From contig NZHD01000114.1 of NCBI GenBank assembly GCA_002691205.1, forward strand, positions 84,337 to 148,336: a stretch of DNA of 64,000 nucleotides, written 5' to 3'. The notes under the pieces are model-generated. The model saw only the letters and a list, made by a program, of their open reading frames with translations. It ran no database searches and was not told the DNA's origin. A program made the translations under genes and the position numbers. Positions 46,007-55,216 of the stretch are shown here, piece after piece. The stretch comes from Deltaproteobacteria bacterium. Lineage in GTDB: Bacteria; Myxococcota_A; UBA9160; UBA4427. Within the stretch, counting starts at the first letter, position 1, and each line of letters starts with the position of its first letter.

Positions 46007-47808
46007 AGGTGAGCCTTGAACTGTTACGCAGCTTGGGTGAAATCAGCGCGGTGGATCAACACTTTGCTCGTTCCATGGTCCGGCTGGCGGGAGAGGGGTC
46101 GCCTGATGTCGAAGTGGCTGCGGCGATGGCCAGTCGACAACTGCGGTCGGGGCATGTCGGCTGGGATATCCATCGCTGGACGGAGACTCGAGCGAATCTC
46201 TCCGATGAAGTGACATTGGATTGGCCGGATACGGGCGAATGGCTTCACAAGATCGCGTCCAGCCCGCTTGTAGAAACGGTCTCTGGGGGCGATTCGGTTT
46301 CCTTGCAAGGCAGTACCCCTTTAGTTCTCGACTCCGCTGGCCGGCTTTATCTGCGAAGGTATTGGGAGTACCAGAGTCGCTTGGCGACGGCGATTCGGGA
46401 CCGCATGGCTTTTCGCTTTGAGCCCGAAGAGATCGATTCCGTTTGTCTTGAAGCGGGGTTGAGCCGGCTTTTCCCGGACTCCGGCCCCGAGGATTTGCAG
46501 TACCGGGGGGCCCGAGCGGCCATTGGATCTCGGTTCTGCGTTCTTTCGGGTGGGCCGGGTACGGGCAAGACTTCCACCGTGGGTCGAATCTTGGTTCTCA
46601 TTGTTGAGCAGGCCCGCGCGAGAGGGCTTGAGCCGCCTCGAATTCAGCTAGCGGCTCCGACGGGAAAGGCTGCGGCTCATTTAAGTTTTTCGTTACAGAG
46701 GACGCTTTCAGAGCTCGAGGTCGAGGACGCTGTCCGAAATGCGATACCAAGTGCAGCGGCGACCCTTCATCGAAGCTTGGGGGTTATGGGTGGCGTTGGG
46801 TCTCGTTTTCGCCATGGGGCCGACTCTCTTTTACCGCTCGATGTGATGCTCGTCGACGAAGCCTCCATGGTTGATCTTGCAATGATGACGCGATTGGTTG
46901 AAGCCGTTCCCAAAGAGGCACGCTTGATTCTGCTTGGCGACCGAGACCAATTGGCCTCCGTGGAAGCGGGAGCGGTGCTGGGCGACATTGCTCGTCCCTC
47001 GAGCCCCCGCGACTCAGCGGACGCCATTGTCCAATTAACGCACAGCTATCGCTTCTCGGCCGAGAGTGGAGTAGGCCGTCTGACACGGGCGGTGAATGCC
47101 GGAGAGGTAGAGGATGCTCTGGGGGTGCTTGAGGATGCGGAAGTGCCTGAGGTGAATTGGCTGGAACTGGGTGGCGATGATCACTTGCCCACTCACTTGG
47201 CCTCGCTGGTCAGAGATGGGTTCTCTTCCTTTGTAGAGGCCTCGCGCCCGGAAGCTAAGCTAGAGGCCTTTGACCGATTTAGAGTTCTGACGGCCCTCCG
47301 TCATGGCCCCTTGGGCGTTGAGGCTTTGAATTCAATGATTGAACATGAACTCTTCGCTCAGATGGGCTTTGATCCGAAAGAGCCGTTCTACGAGGGGCGA
47401 CCTCTTGGCATGACGCGGAACGATTATGAACTGGAACTCTATAATGGAGATGTCGGTCTGGTCGTGAATTCTCCGAGGGATGGGCGTGGAGGAGGGCGAG
47501 CTCTTTTTCGATCGCCGGAGGGGGATTCGAGGCTGATCTCGACGCTCAGGCTCGAATCGGCGGAGACGGTCTTTGCCATGAGTATTCATAAAAGTCAGGG
47601 GTCTGAGTTTAATGAGGTGGTTGTTGTCTTGCCTGATGAAGAAGCAGGGCTTCTGACTCGAGAGCTGATCTATACCGCGGTGAGCCGAGCCCGCGAGAAG
47701 GTCACTCTTCTGGCTCGACGCGAGGTTCTTCAAGCGGCCATTGGTCGTCGCATTGAGCGTGCTTCCGGTTTGTCAGACGCGCTTTGGGGGGCGAAGGTAG
47801 ACTCATGA
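46003..47808 (+). CDS. recD: Exodeoxyribonuclease V subunit alpha (RecD helicase)
   Basis: RecD is the 5'-3' SF1 helicase of RecBCD. The 601 aa length fits. Motifs are VLSGGPGTGKTSTVGRILV (Walker A), LAAPTGKAAAHLS, MLVDEASMVDLAMM (Walker B), ILLGDRDQLASVEAGAVLGD, FAMSIHKSQGSEFNEVVVVL and IYTAVSRAREKVTLLARR. The GTG at 46003 overlaps the recB stop (GTGA), with GGAGG upstream. The recCBD order is that of many Gram-negative genomes. rsgA follows 39 bp later. Confidence 0.96.
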   Translation: MKVSLELLRSLGEISAVDQHFARSMVRLAGEGSPDVEVAAAMASRQLRSGHVGWDIHRWTETRANLSDEVTLDWPDTGEWLHKIASSPLVETVSGGDSVSLQGSTPLVLDSAGRLYLRRYWEYQSRLATAIRDRMAFRFEPEEIDSVCLEAGLSRLFPDSGPEDLQYRGARAAIGSRFCVLSGGPGTGKTSTVGRILVLIVEQARARGLEPPRIQLAAPTGKAAAHLSFSLQRTLSELEVEDAVRNAIPSAAATLHRSLGVMGGVGSRFRHGADSLLPLDVMLVDEASMVDLAMMTRLVEAVPKEARLILLGDRDQLASVEAGAVLGDIARPSSPRDSADAIVQLTHSYRFSAESGVGRLTRAVNAGEVEDALGVLEDAEVPEVNWLELGGDDHLPTHLASLVRDGFSSFVEASRPEAKLEAFDRFRVLTALRHGPLGVEALNSMIEHELFAQMGFDPKEPFYEGRPLGMTRNDYELELYNGDVGLVVNSPRDGRGGGRALFRSPEGDSRLISTLRLESAETVFAMSIHKSQGSEFNEVVVVLPDEEAGLLTRELIYTAVSRAREKVTLLARREVLQAAIGRRIERASGLSDALWGAKVDS

Positions 47809-47847
47809 GTCAGAGGCGCTGGAATCAAAGCCCAGGGAATATCATGG

Positions 47848-48747
47848 ATGTCTGAGCTCAGTTCTTCTCAGGCGGGAACGGTGATTGCCCACTACGGGAT
47901 CGCTGTTGCGGTTCGTTTTGATGACGGGCAAGAGACGCGCCTTCCCTTAAAACGGTCACAGGCAGTGGTGGTGGGCGACCGCGTTGAAGTTCAAGGAGAG
48001 GGTTTTCGCGCACTCCCCTCGGCAGGTGTTTTGCGAAGGCGCGATAGTCACGGGCGGGTTCGTTCAGTGGCTGCGCACCTCGATCTTTTGGGGATTGTGG
48101 TCGCTCCAATCCCCATATCTCCTGTGGGCTTCATCGATCGAGGCTTGGTGGCGGCGCGGACCGCAAATCTTGAAGCGCGCATTCTCATTAATAAGAGTGA
48201 CCTGCCTGGAGCAGAGGCATTGCATGCGGATTTGTCGGATCGGTACAGCGATTTGGTCGAGATCGATTTGATCTCGGCACACACGCAAAAGGGTCTTAAG
48301 GAGATTTGCTCGTGGTTGAGTGAAGGGCGGCGAGGTGTTTTCGTGGGAACGTCGGGAGTGGGGAAAAGTTCTCTTTTGAATGCACTGCTGCCTGATTTGG
48401 ATTTAGACGTGGGGGAAATCAATGAGGTGAGTGGTCTGGGTCGACACGTGACCTCCGTCGCGACACTCCATTCGCTTGAAAGCGGAGGAGAGTTGATCGA
48501 CACCCCCGGATTTCGCGATTTCGGTCCAGTCGCGGTTTCTTCAGGAGAACTCGCCACGTATTTCCCGGGGTTTGAGGCCGCCTTGGAATACCGCTGTCAC
48601 TTTAGAAATTGTCTTCATGTCAGTGAGCCGGGTTGCGTCGTTCTCCAGGCTCTAGCGGAAGGGCGCATTCAAGAGGAGCGACATGCGGCTTATCTGTCTC
48701 TCTTAAAGGATTTGCAGCAGGCTGAAAGCGACCCGCTCCCCAAATGA
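47848..48747 (+). CDS. rsgA: Small ribosomal subunit biogenesis GTPase RsgA
   Basis: RsgA (YjeQ) is a circularly permuted GTPase that checks late 30S assembly. The 299 aa protein has an N-terminal OB fold (GTVIAHYGIAVAVRF), then the G4 motif LINKSDLPG placed before G1 (FVGTSGVGKSSLLNALL, residue ~165) and G3 LIDTPGFRDFG. The C-terminal zinc site shows YRCHFRNCLHVSEPGCVV. The permuted order G4-G1-G3 is visible and diagnostic. It starts at ATG 47848. It follows recD closely and may share its transcript. Confidence 0.96.
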   Translation: MSELSSSQAGTVIAHYGIAVAVRFDDGQETRLPLKRSQAVVVGDRVEVQGEGFRALPSAGVLRRRDSHGRVRSVAAHLDLLGIVVAPIPISPVGFIDRGLVAARTANLEARILINKSDLPGAEALHADLSDRYSDLVEIDLISAHTQKGLKEICSWLSEGRRGVFVGTSGVGKSSLLNALLPDLDLDVGEINEVSGLGRHVTSVATLHSLESGGELIDTPGFRDFGPVAVSSGELATYFPGFEAALEYRCHFRNCLHVSEPGCVVLQALAEGRIQEERHAAYLSLLKDLQQAESDPLPK

Positions 48748-48818
48748 CCCGCCTTGAATGCCGGATGGCTCGAGATTGAGAACCGGCTCAGTGGGTCCGA
48801 GTTGAGAACAGCCCCGAA

Positions 48819-49505
48819 TTAGAGCCGCGCCTTTCGGCGGACCACCGACAGCAGCCCGAGCCCAAGAGCCACGAGTACCGAGGTGCCGGGTTCGGGGACG
48901 AGAGTGCTTTGAACTGAGAAGTTGGTTCCTGAACTCAGGGTGAAATTGATTGTATTGCCCAGATCAAGCGCGCTGCCGAGGGGGCTGTACGTGAGGAAAA
49001 GGTTGACGGTGGTCTCGTTGGCTTCGACGGGATCGAGCGTGAAACTGTAGTCGCCGCGAAGCGTCGAAAAAGACCCGACGGAGACAGAGTCTGGCGAGAC
49101 GAGCCCTGTCCCTGAGTCGTTGTTGAAGCTGCCTGCGCCCATTGGGTTCGGAAGGATTGGCGCCGAGGCGGCGCCGGCTCCAATTGAGTCTACGGAGGCC
49201 GACCCCGCATTGAGAGAGAGGGCAAAGACGATGACGTCGTGGCTTTCGAACGAGACGCTGCCGGCGGTGAGATCGACGGGGTCAGCGAGTGAACTGGGAA
49301 GCCCCACCGGCACCAGTGTTCCGATGACTCCGTTGACGTTGCCGGGTGTACTGAGGTCGATGCTTACAGGCCCCGAAAGCGTAAAGTAGGCGGCGTTTGC
49401 GGATGAACTGAGGGCGAACAGGAGCGGCAGGCTAAGGGCGCCGAGACAGAGACTTCGTTTGAGTTCTTTTTGCGACGACGCCGAAAAGATATTCATGCTC
49501 TGCAT
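48819..49505 (-). CDS. PEP-CTERM sorting-signal surface protein
   Basis: A 228 aa secreted protein with an N-terminal signal peptide (LCLGALSLPLLFALSSSANA) and a C-terminal PEP-CTERM tripartite signal: VPEPGTSVLVALGLGLLSVV plus the basic tail RRKARL. Such proteins are processed by exosortase and often end up in biofilm or exopolysaccharide matrix. The mature part is rich in Ser, Gly, Val and Thr and has no enzyme motif I recognise. No exosortase gene is in the window. I chose ATG 49505, with GGAG 8 nt upstream. It converges on rsgA. Confidence 0.85.
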   Translation of the reverse strand: MQSMNIFSASSQKELKRSLCLGALSLPLLFALSSSANAAYFTLSGPVSIDLSTPGNVNGVIGTLVPVGLPSSLADPVDLTAGSVSFESHDVIVFALSLNAGSASVDSIGAGAASAPILPNPMGAGSFNNDSGTGLVSPDSVSVGSFSTLRGDYSFTLDPVEANETTVNLFLTYSPLGSALDLGNTINFTLSSGTNFSVQSTLVPEPGTSVLVALGLGLLSVVRRKARL

Positions 49506-49766
49506 GGGAGAGTCTCCAGATCCAACCGGGTTAACGATGATCGATTTATCTTGAATTCGCCGCGAGCGCTTCAACTAAGATGCTGATGATTGTACTCTTC
49601 GCGTCTCTGGAGAGATACAAGAATCTGCACCGGTTTCCGAGAGTAAAGAAAGATATTCGATAAGGGATGCGCTTGGTCCGTTGGGTCCCTCACAGAGCTT
49701 AAAGCTCAGGGAATGTTGAGGTTTGGAACGCCACGAGAGCCAGGGAAGGGCGCTGGTTAAAGCACT

Positions 49767-50852
49767 TTAAACAAGGTCGATTCGCTTCGTCACGTAGCTA
49801 TGGGTCTGGGGCAATGACTCGGCGCCCACCCAACGCAGAGCGAGTGTCCCTCGGCTGTGTCCCGCCGTGTCTAGCCAATTGGGGACACCCGGGTCCACAG
49901 GGCTCACCACCGCGCGAACTTGGCCGTTCGCGTCTTGAAGGGCCGTGTGATGATTAATGTGGGTGGACCGATGCATGAAGTCGAAGGATTCAAGCCAGTG
50001 GTTCCCGATTTGCAAGTTCCAGTATTCACAGGCGGGCGGAGTGAATTCAATCACGAAGGCTTCATCTTCTGCGATGTCCCAGTAACTGTAGTTATAAAGC
50101 GTGTTGGGGTCGCCTTGAGCGAAGGTCATGAGGGCTGGGTCAATGGGATGAATCTCGTGAGGCTGCGCGGCAAAGCTTTTCGTCCATCCGAGGAACTGAT
50201 GAACGGTCCCCATGAGAGTGCCTCCGACTCGGTCAAGGGTTTCGGCAAAACGTGAGGGGTCAAGCGGAGAGGGCGGGTGCTCTTTGCCGAGTCTTTCAAG
50301 TTCAAGGGGCGCAGGTCGCTGCTGGGCCCGCTTGAGTAATGTTTGTCGAATTTGAAGAGAGTTGGTGCTTTCGTCGAGGGGCAACCAGTTCTCTCCGCTT
50401 TGTTTTTTAGACAGACTGATTTCAAAGTAGTCGTCGTGATCCAAGTGGAGATTCTGACTTTCCAAGTACTGATTTCGGACCAGTCCTTCTTTTGTGCCCA
50501 GGCCACCCGAGAACGTACCGAAGCCGATCATGTGAGCGTCACCGAGATGTCCCCGAATGCGGTACTCGCTTTCAGGGTCAATCGGTACGGTGAAATAAAT
50601 GTAATCGGGGTTATCAAGGCCAATTTTGATTGACATGGGGACGAGTGTTGCTCGACGTGGCATCGGATCCGAGGTGGCATTTTTTAGAAAAGTGGAGGTC
50701 AGTCGGCTGAGATAACGGAGTCCCTCAGCTCGATCGAAGTCATCGTCGGGTGCGTTTTTGAGGATCTGGTCTCCCGCTGTTTTGAGTTGTTCGCAGAATT
50801 CTTCCCATGCTCGACCATTGCGAATACGTGAGACGTCTTGAGTGTCTTTCAT
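49767..50852 (-). CDS. DUF1214 domain-containing protein
   Basis: A 361 aa protein of unknown function. The C-terminal half carries the DUF1214 signature: FVIEFTPPACEYWNLQIGNH (20 residues), NHHTALQDANGQVRAVVSP and ALRWVG. I see no signal peptide or membrane segment and no established catalytic motif. The ATG at 50852 follows AAGGA at 6 nt. It lies 88 bp downstream of the P450 gene in the same orientation, so they may share a transcript, as DUF1214 genes often neighbour lipid or steroid catabolism genes; no function is claimed. Confidence 0.8.
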   Translation of the reverse strand: MKDTQDVSRIRNGRAWEEFCEQLKTAGDQILKNAPDDDFDRAEGLRYLSRLTSTFLKNATSDPMPRRATLVPMSIKIGLDNPDYIYFTVPIDPESEYRIRGHLGDAHMIGFGTFSGGLGTKEGLVRNQYLESQNLHLDHDDYFEISLSKKQSGENWLPLDESTNSLQIRQTLLKRAQQRPAPLELERLGKEHPPSPLDPSRFAETLDRVGGTLMGTVHQFLGWTKSFAAQPHEIHPIDPALMTFAQGDPNTLYNYSYWDIAEDEAFVIEFTPPACEYWNLQIGNHWLESFDFMHRSTHINHHTALQDANGQVRAVVSPVDPGVPNWLDTAGHSRGTLALRWVGAESLPQTHSYVTKRIDLV

Positions 50853-50940
50853 GACAATTCCTTTAAGTTCAATGCGAACGAAAATTCTTGAATCAATTTA
50901 AAAAATTGAGGAATCGGAGAAGTCGAGCACACCCGATTTC

Positions 50941-52179
50941 TCAATCGATGACGATGGGCAGACTCTCATGTCTACGTATGAAAATACTCCGCGCATATTC
51001 AGGAGGAGTTTGTGGATTCAGGCCAATGTGATGGGTTTGTTTGAGAATCTCTTCGACGACGATGCGGCCCTCGAGTCGAGCAAGTTGAGATCCGATGCAA
51101 AAATGCATCCCTCGGCCGAAGCTCATATGATGCTTGGGGTGCTTTCGGTCGAGGCGAAACTCATCGGGATCTTCGAAGATTTCGGGGTCCCGGTTGGCCG
51201 ATGCCCAAAGGAGCATTAAACGATCTCCTGGGAAGAGCGCGTATCCGTCAAGTTCACACTCTCGTTGGACGGCGCGGTAGTGAAACTTAAAAGGAGGTTC
51301 AAGCCGAAGCGTCTCCTCGATGAAACGGGGAATGGTCTCGGGCTCTCTGCGCAGTTGGTCGGCCAGCGATGGGTTTTCGGCCAGAGTGCGAACGGCGGAT
51401 CCAATCAAGGCGCTGGTGGATTCGCCCCCTGCGCCGAACATCACGATGGCGATTCCGGTTGCGGCTGAAGTCGAAAGGAGTCCTTCTTCAACGCCATCTG
51501 CCAACGTGTTGAGGAGCGTTAAGTCGTCGCTACTTTTTTGATGGTTTTTGGCTTTCTCGAGGTGCTCGCCAAGGTAGTTCGCCATGCGGGCTGTTTCGAT
51601 CACAAGGCTTTGCATACCGTCTTGATTGATATCGCCGGCCAGGATTTCGCCTCCCATCATGGCCCAGGTGCGGTGATGTTCGACGTCACCGGCAGGGAGT
51701 CCGAGCAGGTGGCCGATCACTTGTGCAGGAATGATTTCCGCCAAAGGTACAAAGTCTCCTCCTCCTTTGATGAGCCAGGGGGAGAGGGCTTCTTTTGTCC
51801 AGGCCCGTATCAGAGGCTCAAGGCGGCTAATCTCTCGATCACTCAGTCGTGGCTTAGCCACTTTTCGATGAATGGCATGATCGGGGTCGTCGGCTGTCGC
51901 GATCACTTGAGTACCATCTGTGGCGGGCAGGTCAAAGGTGGTGGGTTGGCCTTCTGGATCTCTGAAAAGAACCCCAGTCAAGTTCGCTGAAAAATCTTGC
52001 TCTCGACCCAAGACTTCAACGATACTTTCCCAGGTACTCACGAGATGAACTCCTGTTTCTCCAACTCTTGAGACCGAACTGGCTTGTCGGGCTTGTTTGA
52101 AGAAAGAGTGTGGGTCCTCGATGACAGCTTGCGTAAGAAGTTCACCGGGGTTCTCTGAGCAGGTGGGTGCGCGATTCAT
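50941..52179 (-). CDS. Cytochrome P450
   Basis: A soluble bacterial cytochrome P450 of 412 aa. It shows the I-helix MFGAGGESTSALIGSAVRTL (20 residues), the K-helix ExxR in FIEETLRLEPPFKFHYRAV, and the heme loop SFGRGMHFCIGSQLARLEGR with the Cys ligand near residue 358. The I-helix reads GGEST where AGxDT is common. The redox partners are not in the window. It is probably a hydroxylase of a lipid or terpenoid. ATG 52179 follows GAGGA at about 7 nt. A 10 bp inverted repeat lies upstream. Confidence 0.93.
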   Translation of the reverse strand: MNRAPTCSENPGELLTQAVIEDPHSFFKQARQASSVSRVGETGVHLVSTWESIVEVLGREQDFSANLTGVLFRDPEGQPTTFDLPATDGTQVIATADDPDHAIHRKVAKPRLSDREISRLEPLIRAWTKEALSPWLIKGGGDFVPLAEIIPAQVIGHLLGLPAGDVEHHRTWAMMGGEILAGDINQDGMQSLVIETARMANYLGEHLEKAKNHQKSSDDLTLLNTLADGVEEGLLSTSAATGIAIVMFGAGGESTSALIGSAVRTLAENPSLADQLRREPETIPRFIEETLRLEPPFKFHYRAVQRECELDGYALFPGDRLMLLWASANRDPEIFEDPDEFRLDRKHPKHHMSFGRGMHFCIGSQLARLEGRIVVEEILKQTHHIGLNPQTPPEYARSIFIRRHESLPIVID

Positions 52180-52217
52180 TTTTGATTCCTCGATTTGGAC
52201 TCAACGAAAGGAAAGGA

Positions 52218-52246
52218 GGAGCCTCTCGGAGACCTTGAGAGGCTCC
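52218..52246. repeat. 10 bp inverted repeat between the P450 and desaturase genes
   Basis: GGAGCCTCTC (52218-52227) and GAGAGGCTCC (52237-52246) are perfect reverse complements around a 9 nt spacer. They lie between the divergent P450 and desaturase genes, about 40 bp upstream of the P450 start. Likely an operator or an RNA hairpin in the P450 leader. Confidence 0.6.
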
Positions 52247-52380
52247 GGCTGAGATCTCCTGTGACGACGAACGCATATTTTTCGATCAGATTCGTCTGTG
52301 TTATTTTTTCCATGGTTCTTTCCTGTCAACCTACGGAATTCGTGAAAAACCGGGTTTCGCGATTGTGAGTGAGTGTTTTG

Positions 52381-53391
52381 ATGGCCGTCTCATCTCGTGT
52401 CGTTCAGTCGAGTCCTTGGCTGCCTAACTTACTCGCTACGACCTACGCGGTGATTGGGTATGTATCAGGTTGGGTTCTGCTTCTTTCCGGGGGTTGGCTT
52501 ATTCAGGCTTTGGGAGTCCTTATTCTCGCACACAGTATGGTGATTTCTGCCTATCTTATTCACGAAGCAGTGCATAATTGTGTTTTTGAAAATTTGAAGA
52601 GCAATTTAAAGTTTGCTGGAGCTTTAAATTGGCTCACAGGAACGGCTTACAACTCGGCACTCGATATTCGCGAGAAACACTTGCGACATCATTTTGATGT
52701 GGCCGACGTGGTGGCTTTTGACCCCTACAGGTATATGTCGACCCATCCCGGTTGGGTTCGTGTGCTTCGTTTTTTTGAGTGGTTCTATATTCCCCTGGCC
52801 GAGATTTGGATGCATGGAATGATGATCGCTGTGCCTTTTCTCTATTCCGAAAAGCGGAGTGCACGGTGGAGGGTCTTCCTGACCGTGATCATTCGAGGCG
52901 TCTTCTTTTTAGGACTCTTGGTCTGGCGTCCTGATGCGGCCGTTGGATATATGATGGCTTACTGCATTTTTCTACAGATTCTACGTTTCATGGATGCATT
53001 TCAGCACGATTACAGCGCCATTGAGACGTTATACACGAAGGCCGCTTCGGGCCTAAAGGGAAACCGGAAGTACGAGGAAGCGCATACTTTCAGTAATCCG
53101 ATTTCCACCCGCAGGTCTTGGCCGAACTGGTTGGTACTCAACTTTGGGTTTCACAATGCACACCACGCCAAACCCTTCTTGGGTTGGTATCAACTCGGCG
53201 AGTTTCATTCCCAGCGATACACAGATACTGAGGCCCCCGTATCGGCGTTGAGGAGCCAAGTGCGTTGTTTTCATAGAAACCGCTCTCGCCGCGTGTATTA
53301 CGAAGACGATGAGTCGGATGATTTCCTGGAGAGGATCAGGCAAGGCCGTGCGCTGGGTGGAAACTCGGCTTCTTTTTTGACCGCTTTCTGA
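52381..53391 (+). CDS. Membrane fatty acid desaturase/hydroxylase
   Basis: A 336 aa integral-membrane di-iron enzyme of the fatty acid desaturase superfamily. The three histidine boxes are visible: LIHEAVHN (residue ~61), REKHLRHHFD (~98) and FHNAHHAKPF (~256), between hydrophobic segments (ILAHSMVISAYLI and others). Substrate and regiochemistry are unknown. The C-terminus is charged. I prefer ATG 52381; an in-frame GTG at 52369 exists. It is divergent from the P450 gene, and the acyl-CoA synthetase gene runs convergently after it. Confidence 0.87.
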   Translation: MAVSSRVVQSSPWLPNLLATTYAVIGYVSGWVLLLSGGWLIQALGVLILAHSMVISAYLIHEAVHNCVFENLKSNLKFAGALNWLTGTAYNSALDIREKHLRHHFDVADVVAFDPYRYMSTHPGWVRVLRFFEWFYIPLAEIWMHGMMIAVPFLYSEKRSARWRVFLTVIIRGVFFLGLLVWRPDAAVGYMMAYCIFLQILRFMDAFQHDYSAIETLYTKAASGLKGNRKYEEAHTFSNPISTRRSWPNWLVLNFGFHNAHHAKPFLGWYQLGEFHSQRYTDTEAPVSALRSQVRCFHRNRSRRVYYEDDESDDFLERIRQGRALGGNSASFLTAF

Positions 53392-53414
53392 AAGTGGGTT
53401 TTTGCGGACTTGGT

Positions 53415-55031
53415 TTAGTTTGCTTCTTCCACTTTAAGCTCGTTTTTTTCGTGCTGTGCGCGTAAGACTTTCTTGTCAAATTTTCCCACGCTGGTCTTCG
53501 GGACTTCGGGAATAAAGGCCCACCGCTCAGGAAGCCACCACTTGGCCACCCGGCTAGACAGAAAATCCGAAAGGTCTTTGGCGCCCATGCGAGCTCCCTC
53601 CGCCAGCACCACGCAGGCGAGGGGTCGCTCATCCCAGCGCTCATCGGGGACGCCGATCACCGCCGCCTCGACGACCTCGGGGTGGGCCATGATTTCGTTT
53701 TCAAGCTCCACCGAGGAGATCCACTCGCCGCCGGATTTGATGACATCTTTGGCCCGATCCGTGATTTGGGCGAACCCCAGTGAGTCCACATGAGCCACGT
53801 CACCCGTGCGGAGCCATCCATCTTGGAACTTGTCTTCCGAGGGTTCCTTGTAGTAGGAGGCGGTAATCCAAGGGCCTCGTACTTGAATCTCACCCACCGA
53901 CTCGCCATCCCACGGGAGCTCTTGACCCAAGTCATCCACAATGCGCAATTCAACCCCTGCGCACACGCGGCCCGTCCGCGTCCGCCAATCCATTTCTTCG
54001 GCGGGGTCATGGCCTTTGGGGGGATACGCGATGGCAGCCAAGGGGCTCGTTTCGGTCATGCCCCAGGCCTGAATCATGCGCACGCCGTGTTTTTTGTCGA
54101 GGGTTTCCATCAGGGATCGAGGAACTGCGGAGCCGCCACAAACGACCATCCGTAAACTGGAGAGATCAACGGGGTGAGTCTCTGCGAAGCGAACGATTTC
54201 GTTCCAAACCGTAGGGACTGCGCCTGAGAAAGTGGGTTTCTCTTCTGCGATGAGTCGGGTGAGAGGCTCCGCCTGTAGGAACGCCCCAGGCAGGATCATG
54301 GTGGCGCCTGACATCCATGTGGCGTGAGGAAGTCCCCAGGCATTGGCATGGAACATCGGAACGATCATGAGGACGCGATCATCCTCCTTGAATCCAAAGG
54401 TGGAGCCAGAGTTTGTGGCCATGGCATGAAGAACGCTTGAGCGATGGCTATAGACGACGCCCTTTGGGTTGCCCGTAGTGCCGCTCGTGTAACACATGGC
54501 CGCGGCTTGCCGTTCATCGATTTCGGGCCATTCGTAGCCACCGGATTCGGCGGCCAGAAGCTCTTCGTAGTGGAGAACTTCACCGAGTTCAGCTCCATCT
54601 CCCTCGCCGACCAAGATGAACTTAGGTTTTTTCTCAAGGTCATCGACAACTCGAGCCAGAAGAGGGACCAGGGAGTGATCGACAAGGATGACATCATCTT
54701 CAGCATGGTTGATCACGTAGCTGAGCTGTTCGGGAAACAGCCGAATATTGAGTGTATGGAGGACCGCTCCCATGCAGGGGACCGCAAAATAGGCTTCCAG
54801 GTGTTCTTGGTTATTCCATTGAAACGTTCCGACACGGTCGCCGGGACGAACGCCGAGTCGGTGCAAAGCCGAGGCGAGCTTTTCGGCCCGAGTGGCCACC
54901 TCTGCGAATCGCGCGCGTCGGGTGTGATCGCCTTCAAAAGTGATCACCTCGCTATCGGCAAAGATACGTTGCCCATGGCGTAAGAGGGAAGTAATCGAAA
55001 GGGGGGTTTCCTGCATGGTGCTTTCGAGCAT
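53415..55031 (-). CDS. Fatty-acid-CoA ligase (acyl-CoA synthetase)
   Basis: A 538 aa ANL-superfamily enzyme that activates a fatty acid to acyl-CoA through an adenylate. It shows the P-loop [20 protein letters not shown] (20 residues), [28 protein letters not shown], and the C-terminal catalytic Lys in [14 protein letters not shown]. The chain-length range is not clear. The ATG at 55031 follows GGAGGA at about 5 nt. It is convergent with the desaturase gene, 23 bp between stops, which suggests a common lipid role. Confidence 0.93.
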   Translation of the reverse strand: MLESTMQETPLSITSLLRHGQRIFADSEVITFEGDHTRRARFAEVATRAEKLASALHRLGVRPGDRVGTFQWNNQEHLEAYFAVPCMGAVLHTLNIRLFPEQLSYVINHAEDDVILVDHSLVPLLARVVDDLEKKPKFILVGEGDGAELGEVLHYEELLAAESGGYEWPEIDERQAAAMCYTSGTTGNPKGVVYSHRSSVLHAMATNSGSTFGFKEDDRVLMIVPMFHANAWGLPHATWMSGATMILPGAFLQAEPLTRLIAEEKPTFSGAVPTVWNEIVRFAETHPVDLSSLRMVVCGGSAVPRSLMETLDKKHGVRMIQAWGMTETSPLAAIAYPPKGHDPAEEMDWRTRTGRVCAGVELRIVDDLGQELPWDGESVGEIQVRGPWITASYYKEPSEDKFQDGWLRTGDVAHVDSLGFAQITDRAKDVIKSGGEWISSVELENEIMAHPEVVEAAVIGVPDERWDERPLACVVLAEGARMGAKDLSDFLSSRVAKWWLPERWAFIPEVPKTSVGKFDKKVLRAQHEKNELKVEEAN

Positions 55032-55216
55032 TGTGTCCTCCGGTTGTAGAAAAGCCGTTGTGGAGACCCAATTATGGTGGGTTCTGAAAAGTCATCCACT
55101 TTTTAGTGCAAAAAGAGCCTCATTTAGGGGGTGGTTTGAGCCGCATTCAGGATCCATGAAGGGAGAGACGCTTTGAGACAGCTCTTTCTGAAGGTTTTTG
55201 CTCAAGGGGGAATAAC

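Noticed and set aside
38913..47808. recCBD as a phage-defence island
   Set aside because: The three genes are the standard RecBCD complex; there is no restriction, CRISPR or toxin gene beside them.
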